DNA from: Lactobacillus sp. YT155
GTDB taxonomy: Bacteria; Bacillota; Bacilli; Lactobacillales; Lactobacillaceae
Reading direction: 5' to 3'
Assembly: GCF_030504545.1 (NCBI RefSeq)
Contig: NZ_JAUKWP010000001.1
Location: forward strand, 357,255-421,254
Length of the DNA stretch: 64,000 nucleotides
The position numbers were made by a program, and so were the translations under genes. Below are positions 31,669 to 41,062 of the stretch, one piece after another. How positions within the stretch are numbered: position 1 is the first letter of the stretch; each line of letters begins with the position of its first letter. The notes below the pieces were generated by a model that saw only the letters and a list, made by a program, of their open reading frames with translations, made no database searches and was not told the origin of the DNA.

Positions 31669-34101
31669 ATGTTTAAGAACAGAGGAAAGTTATTAAGTTT
31701 TATTGTACTAATATGTATTATCCCAATTCTGCTATTATTTGTAATTTTTAACTTCATTAAGTATGAACAAGACGTCAACATTAAGAATATGAACATTGCA
31801 ATTGTCAACGAAGACAAACCTGCAAAATTCAAGGGCAAAACTGTTAATGTTGGTAAAGAAGTGCAAAAGACCTTGTCGAAAGACAAACAGGTAAAATGGC
31901 ACTTCGTTGATGCTCAAGACGCTAAAAAGAATCTTGATAATGGTAAGTATGCAATGAAAATTGTTTTACCAAAGAACTTCTCGAAGAATGCAACAACAGC
32001 TTTAGACAAAAATCCAAAAGTAAGTACCTTGAAGGTACAAACTTCTGATAAAAACAACTATCTTGCTGGTATGATTACCACTCAAGTAGTTGAACAAATG
32101 AAAGGTAAAGTTGTTAAAAGTATTCAACGCGCTTATGATGACTCTGCCCTAAAGGCTCTCGGCCAATTAGGTGACGGTGTTACTCAAGCTAGTGATGGGG
32201 TCAGTCAATTAAATGATGCGTCCACTCAATTAAATGATGGAAGTAAACAAATTTCTGACAATTTACATGTTCTAAAGAATGGTACTCAACAGTTAGCTGA
32301 TGGTGCTGCTCCACTACAAAGCGGTGTTAACCAACTTTCAAGTGGCTCAAGTCTACTTGCTTCGAATTCATCAACTCTAGTAGCTGGTGCTAACCAACTA
32401 AATGGTGGAATTAGTCAATTAACTGCTGGTTCTGGTTTGTTAAGTCAAAAATTAGCTGATGCTTCTGCACAAATTGATGCTCAACTAAATGGTAGCCAAG
32501 ATGATCTTACTAACTTATATGCTGGTTTAACTGCGTTGAATGATGGTATTCAACAAATGAATGCTCAAGTAAGTGACCCTGCCAATGATAATTCTGCAGC
32601 TATCACTGCTGATTTGAACCAAGTTGGTACCAACCTAACTAATGCTGGTAACTTGTTACAAGATACTGGTGCTAAGTTACAAGATTTAAATACTAACGTT
32701 TACGATACAACCAACCCCCAAAGTGTTGCTAGTCAATTGACAGCAATGCAAGAACTTATGGCTAATGATCCTGATTTCAAAGAATTCTTGAAGACTCATA
32801 TGTCCTTTGGATTAAAATTGAATAGTTATTCTGTAGCTGTTAAACAACAACTTACTAACACCGGTAATAATGACTTAGCTCCTGTTAAGACTAATTTAGC
32901 CCAAATGGGAACTGAACTTCAAAGTGCTGGTGGATTACTTCAAGGTGATGTAACTACTCAATTAACTAAGACTCAAGACAACATGAACAAATTAAAAGCT
33001 GGTATTAATCAAATGGCAGCTCCTGATCAAGCTCCACTTGCTCTAAATGGTGCAAAACAAGCTATCAATACTTTGACTGGTGGCTTGGCTCAGGTAAATA
33101 ACGGTTTGAAGCAACGTGGAACAACCACAAGTACAATGGGTGGAATTCAAGCTACACAACAAATCCATAATGGTTTAGTACAAGTTCAAGCTGGTCTAAA
33201 AGGAACTAACGGTCAATTAGGACTAATTCCTGGATTAATTACCTATACAGGTGGCGTTGACCAATTAAATGGTGGTCTTACAACCTTAAGTGGTAGTGCA
33301 CCAACTCTAATTAACGGAATTACCCAATTAAACGATGGTGCTGGCAAACTTGCTACTGGTGCTGATCAATTAACTAGTGGCTTGAGACAAGCTGGTGATG
33401 GTATTGGCTTGTTGAACATTAAGTTAAGTGACGGAAGCAAACAAGTTAAAGGTCTCTCAACTGGAACTGCAAACGTAAATCACTTTGTTTCTCCAGTCGA
33501 AGACGAAGTTCTTAATGCTAAAGAATCACATGACTTAATCAATGCCTTTGCTCCACTTGTGTTAACCCTTGTCTTCTTCGTAGGTGCAATGTTGACTCAA
33601 ATGTCATTATTCAGAAATAACAATAATGAAGAAGCTAGCTTGAAACAAAAAGTTCTTAGCGTTTCAAGTGTGGTTCTAGCACAAACTATCTTAATTGATG
33701 CTTTCTCAATGATTCTTGGTTTACAAGTTCAACAACCTGTTTCATTCCTAGTAATTAGTTTATTAACTAGTGCAGCCTTCACATTGACTTGCCTAGCTCT
33801 TGATAAACTATTTGGCACAATTGGATTATTAGTTGCTCTAGCACTATTATTCTTACAACTAATTATCACTGGTGGATTATTCCCTAATGAAATGCTTTCA
33901 AGCTTCTATCAAGTATTGGCAATCTTCTTACCAGGTACATATTCAATTAGTGGCTTTGAACAAGCTGTTAACGGTAACGGCGCAGCCCTTATCACAAGTA
34001 GTTTAATCTTAGTATTATTCGGATTAGTATTCTTTGCCGCACTATTTGGAAATGAAATTAAGAACAAATTCTTTGCTAAAGAAAACGTTCAAGCAAAATA
34101 A
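31669..34101 (+). CDS. YhgE/Pip-family membrane protein
   Basis: This 810-residue protein starts at ATG 31669 behind AAGGAG. An N-terminal helix (about 10-30) precedes a conserved NIAIVNEDKPAKFKGKTVNV region typical of the YhgE/Pip N-terminal domain. A long extracytoplasmic region (about 170-620) contains heptad-like repeats of the QLNDGSKQI and LADGAAPLQSG type. Five membrane helices lie in the last 180 residues (FAPLVLTLVFFVGAMLTQ onward). The topology is that of ABC-2-type permeases. Family members include the Lactococcus phage-infection protein Pip and proteins linked to type VII secretion export; the role here is unknown. The gene is monocistronic and head-on to replication. Confidence 0.85.
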   Translation: MFKNRGKLLSFIVLICIIPILLLFVIFNFIKYEQDVNIKNMNIAIVNEDKPAKFKGKTVNVGKEVQKTLSKDKQVKWHFVDAQDAKKNLDNGKYAMKIVLPKNFSKNATTALDKNPKVSTLKVQTSDKNNYLAGMITTQVVEQMKGKVVKSIQRAYDDSALKALGQLGDGVTQASDGVSQLNDASTQLNDGSKQISDNLHVLKNGTQQLADGAAPLQSGVNQLSSGSSLLASNSSTLVAGANQLNGGISQLTAGSGLLSQKLADASAQIDAQLNGSQDDLTNLYAGLTALNDGIQQMNAQVSDPANDNSAAITADLNQVGTNLTNAGNLLQDTGAKLQDLNTNVYDTTNPQSVASQLTAMQELMANDPDFKEFLKTHMSFGLKLNSYSVAVKQQLTNTGNNDLAPVKTNLAQMGTELQSAGGLLQGDVTTQLTKTQDNMNKLKAGINQMAAPDQAPLALNGAKQAINTLTGGLAQVNNGLKQRGTTTSTMGGIQATQQIHNGLVQVQAGLKGTNGQLGLIPGLITYTGGVDQLNGGLTTLSGSAPTLINGITQLNDGAGKLATGADQLTSGLRQAGDGIGLLNIKLSDGSKQVKGLSTGTANVNHFVSPVEDEVLNAKESHDLINAFAPLVLTLVFFVGAMLTQMSLFRNNNNEEASLKQKVLSVSSVVLAQTILIDAFSMILGLQVQQPVSFLVISLLTSAAFTLTCLALDKLFGTIGLLVALALLFLQLIITGGLFPNEMLSSFYQVLAIFLPGTYSISGFEQAVNGNGAALITSSLILVLFGLVFFAALFGNEIKNKFFAKENVQAK

Positions 34102-34105
34102 TTAA

Positions 34106-34137
34106 AAAGGCTTCTCGATAATGAGAAGTCTTTTTTT
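34106..34137 (+). terminator. Terminator of the YhgE/Pip gene
   Basis: AAGGCTTCTC, loop GATAAT and GAGAAGTCTT are followed by a T-run. Confidence 0.85.
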
Positions 34138-34215
34138 ATTGTCTAAAACAAGCATTCTGATGGCTATTTGAAGCCAATTGACTATACTAAAATTATTAGG
34201 GAGGAATATTATATT

Positions 34216-34542
34216 ATGGCATTAGAGAAGTTACATAAGTGGGCATTCTTTTATTTTTCGCCCGACTTTTCACCAGAGGAAAATACGGTTATCAATAAGA
34301 ACCAGGCTGGATCATGTGAATTCATCACCGTTGGCTTTGATCCTAAAGCCAAAGAAGATGGTTCGATTATTGAGGTTGCTAAACAGCTAAAAGCTGATGG
34401 TGTTCAATTCATCGAACTATGTGGTGGTTTCGGGCCAACTTGGACTACCAAAATCAATGAAGCACTTAACTTTGAAATTCCTGTTGGAGCAGTTACTTAC
34501 GGACCAGAATTTCGGATGCAATTATTTGATATCATGAACTAA
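34216..34542 (+). CDS. DUF6506 family protein
   Basis: This 108-residue soluble protein starts at ATG 34216 behind AGGGAGG; the upstream ATG at 34168 has no ribosome site. It begins with a WAFFYFSPDFSP strand region, has an ITVGFD turn and ends in a compact alpha/beta segment ELCGGFGPTWTTKINEAL and VGAVTYGPEF. This matches the DUF6506 family as I recall it. The function is unknown. No membrane segment or signal is present. Confidence 0.65.
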   Translation: MALEKLHKWAFFYFSPDFSPEENTVINKNQAGSCEFITVGFDPKAKEDGSIIEVAKQLKADGVQFIELCGGFGPTWTTKINEALNFEIPVGAVTYGPEFRMQLFDIMN

Positions 34543-34570
34543 AAAAGACCTCCAAAATGGACGTCTTTTT
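34541..34570. terminator. Bidirectional terminator, DUF6506 / antiporter
   Basis: AAAAAGAC-TCC, loop AAAAT and GGA-GTCTTTTT separate two convergent genes and touch both stop codons. Confidence 0.75.
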
Positions 34571-36646
34571 TTATTCTTCAGTTTGATAAAGTTGTAGTAG
34601 TTGAGCCTGATTAATTTCGGTATATAGAACACTAGCTAATGGCTGAGGGATGTCGCCATTAGTTACATTAGTTCTAACGTAATCATATTCTTTTTGGAAT
34701 GCTTGAATATATAAATCGTCATCAACCGTTTCTTTTTCTACATTGTAACGGCGCTTCACGTTATCAAAGAAGCTATCCATTACCCGTCTTACAACGTTAA
34801 TAAAGTCATTATCGTAATGATTCTCGTCAATTCTTTGCTGTAACACTTCATCCAAATAACTATCAACAGACTCGATTACATCGGCATTCAAATCCAATAA
34901 CTCATGATAAACCGACTTCCATTCGTTGGCTTTCTTCGCATATCTTGGATCACTTCTTAATTTTTCATCTCGGAATCGTTTACGCTGTTGCTTAGTAATA
35001 ACTCGGTGTTTAGTATGCCACACCAGTTCTCCTCGCATGTGTTTTAGGCGATGGATAAATCTACGAAATGATTGTTTAAGTTGATTCATTCCACCACTAA
35101 AGCCACCTCGGTGATTGTGATCTAATGAACGGCGCATGATTTTTTCATAAATATCAATTGTGTTCATACTATACTTATTGGATTCATCAAACTTCTGCAA
35201 AGTATCAGAAACCAGTTCTTTAGTACTATCTAACAACAGACTTGAATTCTTAGAAAAATCTTCTCGTTCAGAAGCATTCATTCGGCTCTTCTGCGATTGT
35301 AATTCCGCCGTCAAAATTTCTCGTTTATCATGATTATCAATTACTTCACGCATTTGTAAAATCGCATAATCAATCATCTTATTCCGAGTTGCATCAAGAT
35401 CAGCAGTACTGAATTCTTCTTCTTTTTGAGGAAGAATAAATGGTAGAACAATTGAACTAACAACTAGACTCAATAGGATTACCAATGTCGCTACAATGAT
35501 TAATTCGTTTCGATAAGGGAATGCCTGACCACCAAGAGTGTTAGGCAATGAAAAAGCCATCGCCAAGGTAATTGTTCCATGCACTCCACTAACCGCAAAA
35601 ATAAGTGCTAAAAATCTACTATGTTCGCGAGTTTCATCTCTTTTATTAGTTCGCATCGACCATAAGAAACGTAACAGAATCATTCCTAGATACATCAAGA
35701 CACTCAAGCCTAATAACTTGTAAACTTCGATGTTACCAAGTTTTTGCATGATGCCGATGACTTCAGGTAAGGCCAATCCCATGATTAGAAAAACCAAGTC
35801 ATTCAAAATATCAGCGACAATATTCCAAATTGTTTTGGACGTTAACTGCACGCTGGTAGTGGTTAATTTCAATTTGTTAGCTTCCCAATTATGTTGAATT
35901 CCTGCGGCAACGGCTGCCAAAATTCCAGAAACGCCAAAATGTTCGGCTAATAAATAAATCGCAAATGGCGTTAATAAACTGATAGGAATGGTAATTAATT
36001 CAGGACTAGTTGCGTGCGTATTTAAGAAGAAACGCAGCATAACAACGAAGTATCCGACGATAACCCCTACGGCAATTCCACCAACGGCTACCACTAAGAA
36101 GTGAGTGATGCTGGTTCCTAAAGAAAGTGAACCTGTCTTCATCACCGTTAAGGCTAAATCTAATAAAACTAAGCCAACCGCATCATTAAATAATGATTCT
36201 AATTGTAAATCATCATCGACACTCTTAGGGATGTCGGAGCCACTAGTCATTGATTTTACCGCCATGGCATCCGTTGGCACCACAATAGCAGCTAAAGCAA
36301 TTGATAATGGCAACGTCCAATGAACTTCAACTCGACTAGCAATCAAACCAATCATTAAGGCTGAGACAACAGACAAAACCACTGATAAAACAATAATTCT
36401 GGAAAAGTTTTTAGAAATCTTTTTAAAGGATTGTTTTTGCCCTTCAATAAACATCAATGGAGCAATGATGAATAACATGAAGAATTCCGGTTCTAGTTCA
36501 AAATTTTTAAAAATCGGCACAAAAGATAATGCTAACCCAGTTAAAATTAAGATAAAAGCTTCGGGAACTTTGGGAATAAACTGTTTAAGTGTATTAGCTC
36601 CGATAACCCCAATAAGTAATGTTGCAATAATTAAAAAATCGTTCAT
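34571..36646 (-). CDS. Na+/H+ antiporter, CPA1 (NhaP-like) family
   Basis: This 691-residue protein has about 12 helices in residues 1-400 with the CPA1 hallmarks PLMFIEGQKQSF, the paired-acid helix DAVGLVLLDLAL and FAVSGVHGTITLAMAFSLP. A long hydrophilic tail (about 410-691) is predicted cytoplasmic and helical, as in bacterial NhaP/NhaK homologues. It exchanges Na+ or K+ for H+ across the membrane. The start at ATG 36646 follows GAGGGG. Confidence 0.88.
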   Translation of the reverse strand: MNDFLIIATLLIGVIGANTLKQFIPKVPEAFILILTGLALSFVPIFKNFELEPEFFMLFIIAPLMFIEGQKQSFKKISKNFSRIIVLSVVLSVVSALMIGLIASRVEVHWTLPLSIALAAIVVPTDAMAVKSMTSGSDIPKSVDDDLQLESLFNDAVGLVLLDLALTVMKTGSLSLGTSITHFLVVAVGGIAVGVIVGYFVVMLRFFLNTHATSPELITIPISLLTPFAIYLLAEHFGVSGILAAVAAGIQHNWEANKLKLTTTSVQLTSKTIWNIVADILNDLVFLIMGLALPEVIGIMQKLGNIEVYKLLGLSVLMYLGMILLRFLWSMRTNKRDETREHSRFLALIFAVSGVHGTITLAMAFSLPNTLGGQAFPYRNELIIVATLVILLSLVVSSIVLPFILPQKEEEFSTADLDATRNKMIDYAILQMREVIDNHDKREILTAELQSQKSRMNASEREDFSKNSSLLLDSTKELVSDTLQKFDESNKYSMNTIDIYEKIMRRSLDHNHRGGFSGGMNQLKQSFRRFIHRLKHMRGELVWHTKHRVITKQQRKRFRDEKLRSDPRYAKKANEWKSVYHELLDLNADVIESVDSYLDEVLQQRIDENHYDNDFINVVRRVMDSFFDNVKRRYNVEKETVDDDLYIQAFQKEYDYVRTNVTNGDIPQPLASVLYTEINQAQLLQLYQTEE

Positions 36647-36748
36647 GAAATCCCCTCAATAAAACTTCAAACATCTAATTTAAAACTTCCATATTATATA
36701 AAATAGCCGCAATAATTACCAACAATAACTTAAGATTATTGCCGATCT

Positions 36749-37357
36749 CTAAAACTTAACTACTTTTTTCAACCAGTTATTTAAAAACGCCCATTGAGCA
36801 TATGTATGAAACCAGTGCTCGCCGTCTTCCATAATGGTAACATTCACATCTTTTTGTTTTTTCGCAAATGAAGTAACTGTTTCTAACGAGGTTATTTTAT
36901 CATTACCGGCATAAAGAATTTCTGTGGAGACATCCCAAACTATAGGATTATTTCTAGCAAATTCTAAATAATCCCAGAGAATTTTTTCACCTGTGCTCAT
37001 AGTAATCTCTTGTTCTTTTTCTAGTTGATCTGTGGTAATTTCATTATTCTCCATTACACCCAGAATCAATTTCTCCATATCTAAGACAGGCGAAATAAGT
37101 AACGCCTGTTTGATCTGCTTTCCAGTTAAAGAAACCATAGCTAGATAAGCCCCTAAGCTATTAGCAATAAGGTAGACTTCATCATATTTCTCACTTAACT
37201 TATCAAATTCATCCACAAATTGCTGCTTAACTTCCCACGGAAGATACTCACCATATTCCAAACCAATTACTTCTATTCCATCTAAACTTGGCTCAAAGTT
37301 CTTGATTTCTTCAACATTACCACCTTGTCCATGGATGTATAATGCTACTTTCGACAT
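36749..37357 (-). CDS. Small alpha/beta hydrolase
   Basis: This 202-residue protein has VALYIHGQGGN near the N-terminus, the nucleophile elbow LIANSLGAYLAM (Ser at about 67), an acid in LYAGNDKITS and a histidine in EDGEHWFHTYAQW. It resembles the RBBP9/YdeN and serine-esterase group. The substrate is unknown. It is a single gene, with a ribosome site GAGGGG at the start. It lies next to the rhamnose block but is separated by a terminator. Confidence 0.75.
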   Translation of the reverse strand: MSKVALYIHGQGGNVEEIKNFEPSLDGIEVIGLEYGEYLPWEVKQQFVDEFDKLSEKYDEVYLIANSLGAYLAMVSLTGKQIKQALLISPVLDMEKLILGVMENNEITTDQLEKEQEITMSTGEKILWDYLEFARNNPIVWDVSTEILYAGNDKITSLETVTSFAKKQKDVNVTIMEDGEHWFHTYAQWAFLNNWLKKVVKF

Positions 37358-37406
37358 AATTCTAGCCCCTCAATCTTATATTACATATCATATTAACTTA
37401 GGCATC

Positions 37407-37435
37407 AAAAAAAGTCTTCTAAAAGAAGACTTTTT
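37407..37435. terminator. Terminator downstream of the alcohol dehydrogenase gene
   Basis: AAAAAAGTCTTCT and AGAAGACTTTTT form a nearly perfect palindrome that can work on either strand. Confidence 0.8.
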
Positions 37436-37444
37436 AGGTATTAA

Positions 37445-38560
37445 CTAAGCTTGATATTCTTTATCGATAATTAGAACTGGTTTGATTGTTTTTCCAGATA
37501 CCGAATCTTGCGTTGCTTGATTAATATCTTCAAAATCATAAAATTTCTCAGTTTTATCAAAATCAAACATTCCTTGTTTGTAGAACTCAATTAGTCGAGG
37601 AATATCGATTTGAGGAATAGAATCTCCCATATTAACTCCAACAACTTTTTTGTCATCAACACAAAGTGAATTCCAAGTATCTAGATCAATATGATTTGGA
37701 GTAACCGCAATGGTAGCTGATGTTCCACCTTGGCAAAGTGCCGTGATTGAATCTTCCATTACCTTTGTAATTCCAGTAGTATCAACACTGAATTTGACTC
37801 CTAATCCATTTGTTAACTCTTTAATGGCTGCTACTGCATCAACATCCTTACTATTGATAACATCTGTTGCACCTAGTTCTTTGGCCAACTCTAATCGAGA
37901 ATCAACCACGTCAACAGCAATTACTTTTGTACATCCAGAAATTTTGCCTGCCATCATGGCTGCCAAACCAACAGCACCAGTACCAAAGACAGCAATCGTA
38001 TCGCCGGGTTTTGGTTGTAACGTATTTAACACAGTTCCACTACCAGTCACATATCCACAACCAAGTGGTCCAAGTTTTCTCAAGTCCATGTCTTTAGGAA
38101 CTTTTACAACATTTTTTTCACGTACTACAGTTGTGGTAGTAAATGAAGACTGGTCAAACATATCAGCAACTTTTTGCCCGTTTCTTTCAAAGTGATTGCT
38201 TCCGTCTGGACGAACTCCTGATAAATTATTTTTTGCATAATTAATACATTGAGTTGGAATTCCTTTCAAACAGTTATCACATACTCCACAGGCATAAAAC
38301 GATAGAACAACGTGATCTCCTGGTTCAATACTTTGAACATTAGAACCAACCTTTTCAACAATACCAGAGCCTTCATGTCCTAAAATAATTGGATAATCAA
38401 TGATCGCATCACCAATTCTTAGAGCTTCATCTGAATGACAAATACCTGAAGCAACCATATGTACTTGAACATCATCTGGATGTAATTCTGCCAATTCTAT
38501 ATCATCTTTAATTTCAAAAGGTGCATTTTGCTTCTCAACTACTGCTGCTTTAATTTTCAT
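37445..38560 (-). CDS. Zinc-dependent alcohol dehydrogenase (MDR family)
   Basis: This 371-residue enzyme has catalytic zinc ligands in GICHSDE and GHEGSG, the structural zinc quartet CGVCDNCLKGIPTQC (about residues 95-109), and NAD-binding IAVFGTGAVGLAAMMAGKI. It is closest in layout to aryl-alcohol/benzyl-alcohol dehydrogenases. It follows the rhaD gene on the same strand. Rhamnose breakdown produces L-lactaldehyde, so reduction to 1,2-propanediol is a plausible role, but the enzyme class does not prove it. Confidence 0.85.
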   Translation of the reverse strand: MKIKAAVVEKQNAPFEIKDDIELAELHPDDVQVHMVASGICHSDEALRIGDAIIDYPIILGHEGSGIVEKVGSNVQSIEPGDHVVLSFYACGVCDNCLKGIPTQCINYAKNNLSGVRPDGSNHFERNGQKVADMFDQSSFTTTTVVREKNVVKVPKDMDLRKLGPLGCGYVTGSGTVLNTLQPKPGDTIAVFGTGAVGLAAMMAGKISGCTKVIAVDVVDSRLELAKELGATDVINSKDVDAVAAIKELTNGLGVKFSVDTTGITKVMEDSITALCQGGTSATIAVTPNHIDLDTWNSLCVDDKKVVGVNMGDSIPQIDIPRLIEFYKQGMFDFDKTEKFYDFEDINQATQDSVSGKTIKPVLIIDKEYQA

Positions 38561-38630
38561 TGTTAATCCTCCGTCATTATTTAGAAATACAACTCAATTC
38601 TAAAACTTTGTTAATGTTTTCACAATGATT

Positions 38631-39449
38631 TTATTCTAAAAATTCAAGTCGAGGACTGACACCAAATACTTTAGCTAAATCCTTCAAATCTTGATCTGTA
38701 ATTTCTTGTTGGATAACTCCTCCTTGGGCTTGAACAATTGTCCAAATTTGAGCGGCTTTTTCGATAGTTTCAATTAATCCATAAGCTTCATCGATAGTCG
38801 AACCGGTTCCAAAGATACCGTGCTGTGGCCAAATTACTGCTGGAAAATCTTTTAGTTTCGCAGAAGTTGCCTCTCCAATATCAATTGTGCCTGGAACCAT
38901 CCAAGGAATAATTCCAATACCTTCTGGAAATACGACTAATGATTCTGTTTGCATCTTCCAAAGAATTCTAGAGAATTCTCTTTCACTCAATTTTTGAGTA
39001 AATGTCATTGCAATTAAATTAGTTGGATGACAATGCATAACAACTCGTTGACTGGGTTTTTGTTTCAACTTAGCCTGATGTCCCATTAAATGAGTTGGGA
39101 ATTCGCTTGTAGGGCTAGCCCCATCATTGTATCCCCACATCAAGTCAACGCTCTTACCGTCATCGGCGATACGCACTAATCCTAAGTCTCTTTCGGGGAA
39201 ATCAATAATATTCTTGAAGTATCTACCTGTGGCTGTTACTAAAAAGTACATTCCAGATAAATCTTTTCCATCAAAATCAATCGGAATATTTCTTTTTACT
39301 TCATTAATATCAGAGAAATTAGCCAACTCTTCTTCTAAAATTCGATAGCTAACATTCCCACCATTTCGCTCGTCCCAACCATGGTCGTATAATCTAAAAG
39401 TGATTTTTTTAACTTCTTCTACAAAAGGTGAATCAATAAATTTAGTCAT
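38631..39449 (-). CDS. rhaD: Rhamnulose-1-phosphate aldolase
   Basis: This 272-residue class II aldolase splits L-rhamnulose-1-phosphate into dihydroxyacetone phosphate and L-lactaldehyde. Zinc-binding histidines are in VVMHCHPTNLIA and WPQHGIFGTG, and the catalytic glutamate lies in the GASPTSEFPTHL segment. The start ATG 39449 follows TAAGGAGCAAGTA. It is the fifth gene of the leftward rhamnose operon. Confidence 0.93.
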   Translation of the reverse strand: MTKFIDSPFVEEVKKITFRLYDHGWDERNGGNVSYRILEEELANFSDINEVKRNIPIDFDGKDLSGMYFLVTATGRYFKNIIDFPERDLGLVRIADDGKSVDLMWGYNDGASPTSEFPTHLMGHQAKLKQKPSQRVVMHCHPTNLIAMTFTQKLSEREFSRILWKMQTESLVVFPEGIGIIPWMVPGTIDIGEATSAKLKDFPAVIWPQHGIFGTGSTIDEAYGLIETIEKAAQIWTIVQAQGGVIQQEITDQDLKDLAKVFGVSPRLEFLE

Positions 39450-39463
39450 TACTTGCTCCTTAA

Positions 39464-40726
39464 TTAACGTTTAAATAGAACATCTTTTTCATAAGTGTGG
39501 ATATTGTCTAACCAGTCTTCACCCACTGGGACATTATTTCTGCGACAGAATTCATCCCAAACTGCTCCGAATGGATATGATTTCAATTCCTCTGTTACTG
39601 CTAGTCTTGTAGTGTAATCACCTTGTTCTTCGGCTTTTTTCAAATCATCAATTGGAGCAAGCATTGATTGTAGTAAGGCTTTTTGAGTTGCTCTTGCTCC
39701 GACTACCCATGCAGAAATACGATTAATGGTTGCATCAAAGAAGTCCAAACCAATATTAGTTTTTGAAAGCAAGTTGTCACGAACCAATGATCTAGTAATT
39801 CTAACTAAAGCATCGTCAAAGATAACTACGTGATCACTGTCCCATCTTACAGGACGAGATACGTGTAACATTAATCCTTTACCAAATGGTGTGAAGGCAG
39901 AGAATTTATCAGAAACATCTTCTGTTGGATGGAAGTGACCTGCATCAATAGTCCATAACTTGTTTCTTGTTAAGGCATAGTTGTCATAAAATTCGTGTGA
40001 ACCAACTGTGTAAGATTCAACACCTGTACCAAACAACTTACCTTCAAATGCTTCAATAGTGTTCTTTTCATCCATTGGTTCTTTAATAATCTCATCGAGA
40101 GAATCAATTAATCTCAATCTTGGACTTAACTTATCGACTGGATTATCTTTGTATCCATCTGGAACCCAGAAGTTATTAACTGATTGTTGACCTAATTCTT
40201 TACCAAAATATTCAGCAATCTTTCTACTTCTCTTACCATGTTCAATCCAAAAGTCACGAACATCCTTGTCAGGACTAGCTAATGTAAATCCATCTTTAAG
40301 CATTGGATGTGAGAAGAATGTTCCATTCATATCTAAGCCAACGCCTTCTTTTTTTGCCCAATCAACCCAATATTTAAAGTCTTCTGGTTCTAGCTCATCC
40401 AAATCTTTTTTCTTATCAGTTACGGCATAAATAGCATGTAATTGTACTTTGTGATTCCCAGGGATTAGTGAGAGTGCTTCTGAAAGGTCACTACTCAATT
40501 CGTCTGGTGTGGTTGCCAAACCTGGATAATTTCCTGAAACCCCAATTCCACCTGTTAATTCTTGATTAGGGAATAAGAATCCATGAATATCGTCTCCCTG
40601 CCAACAATGAATAGACAATTTAACTTTTTCTAGATCATTCATTACCTTTTCAGTATCAACACCGATTTCGTCATATCTTTGTTTTGCTAACTCATAAGCT
40701 GAAACTACATTTTCTTCTTTTTCCAC
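39464..40726 (-). CDS. rhaA: L-rhamnose isomerase
   Basis: This 420-residue enzyme converts L-rhamnose to L-rhamnulose. The family motifs HCWQGDDIHGFLFPN, GVGLDMNGTFFSHPM, TIDAGHFHPTEDVSD and FDATINRISAW supply the metal-binding Glu, Asp and His residues. The chosen start is GTG 40726, eight bases after GGAGG; the ATG at 40741 contains that ribosome site and would make the protein five residues longer. Confidence 0.93.
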   Translation of the reverse strand: MEKEENVVSAYELAKQRYDEIGVDTEKVMNDLEKVKLSIHCWQGDDIHGFLFPNQELTGGIGVSGNYPGLATTPDELSSDLSEALSLIPGNHKVQLHAIYAVTDKKKDLDELEPEDFKYWVDWAKKEGVGLDMNGTFFSHPMLKDGFTLASPDKDVRDFWIEHGKRSRKIAEYFGKELGQQSVNNFWVPDGYKDNPVDKLSPRLRLIDSLDEIIKEPMDEKNTIEAFEGKLFGTGVESYTVGSHEFYDNYALTRNKLWTIDAGHFHPTEDVSDKFSAFTPFGKGLMLHVSRPVRWDSDHVVIFDDALVRITRSLVRDNLLSKTNIGLDFFDATINRISAWVVGARATQKALLQSMLAPIDDLKKAEEQGDYTTRLAVTEELKSYPFGAVWDEFCRRNNVPVGEDWLDNIHTYEKDVLFKR

Positions 40727-40745
40727 GATTATTTCCTCCATTTTA

Positions 40746-41060
40746 TTAATCTAAGTGAAATACTTCCTTCAAATCTAAAGCTACTGGACTATTGTCAGCA
40801 TTAGTTGTCATCAAAGGCTCCATATAGTCCCACCATTTTTTACAAATCTCTGTATTTGCGATTTCATTGTATTTACTTACATCTGGCACTTCTAAATAAG
40901 CAAATAGCTCACCATTATTTTTGTTTAAGAAGATTGAATAGTTATTAGCACCGTGATTTTTTAATTCTTCTTTCATTTCCGGCCACAATTCACGATGTCT
41001 TTTTTCATATTCTTCATAGGAATCCTTATTGACATACATTATCTGAGCAATTCTTTCCAT
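40746..41060 (-). CDS. rhaM: L-rhamnose mutarotase
   Basis: This 104-residue protein of the RhaM family interconverts the alpha and beta anomers of L-rhamnose. Conserved features are the Y[16 protein letters not shown] stretch, [19 protein letters not shown] and a [12 protein letters not shown] helix. It sits between rhaB and rhaA, as is common in lactobacilli. The start ATG 41060 follows AAAAGGAGAA. Confidence 0.93.
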   Translation of the reverse strand: MERIAQIMYVNKDSYEEYEKRHRELWPEMKEELKNHGANNYSIFLNKNNGELFAYLEVPDVSKYNEIANTEICKKWWDYMEPLMTTNADNSPVALDLKEVFHLD

Positions 41061-41062
41061 GA

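Noticed and set aside
37710-38195. 161-codon plus-strand frame opposite the alcohol dehydrogenase
   Set aside because: It has no ribosome site and is the antisense of well-conserved zinc and NAD motifs; it is a shadow frame.
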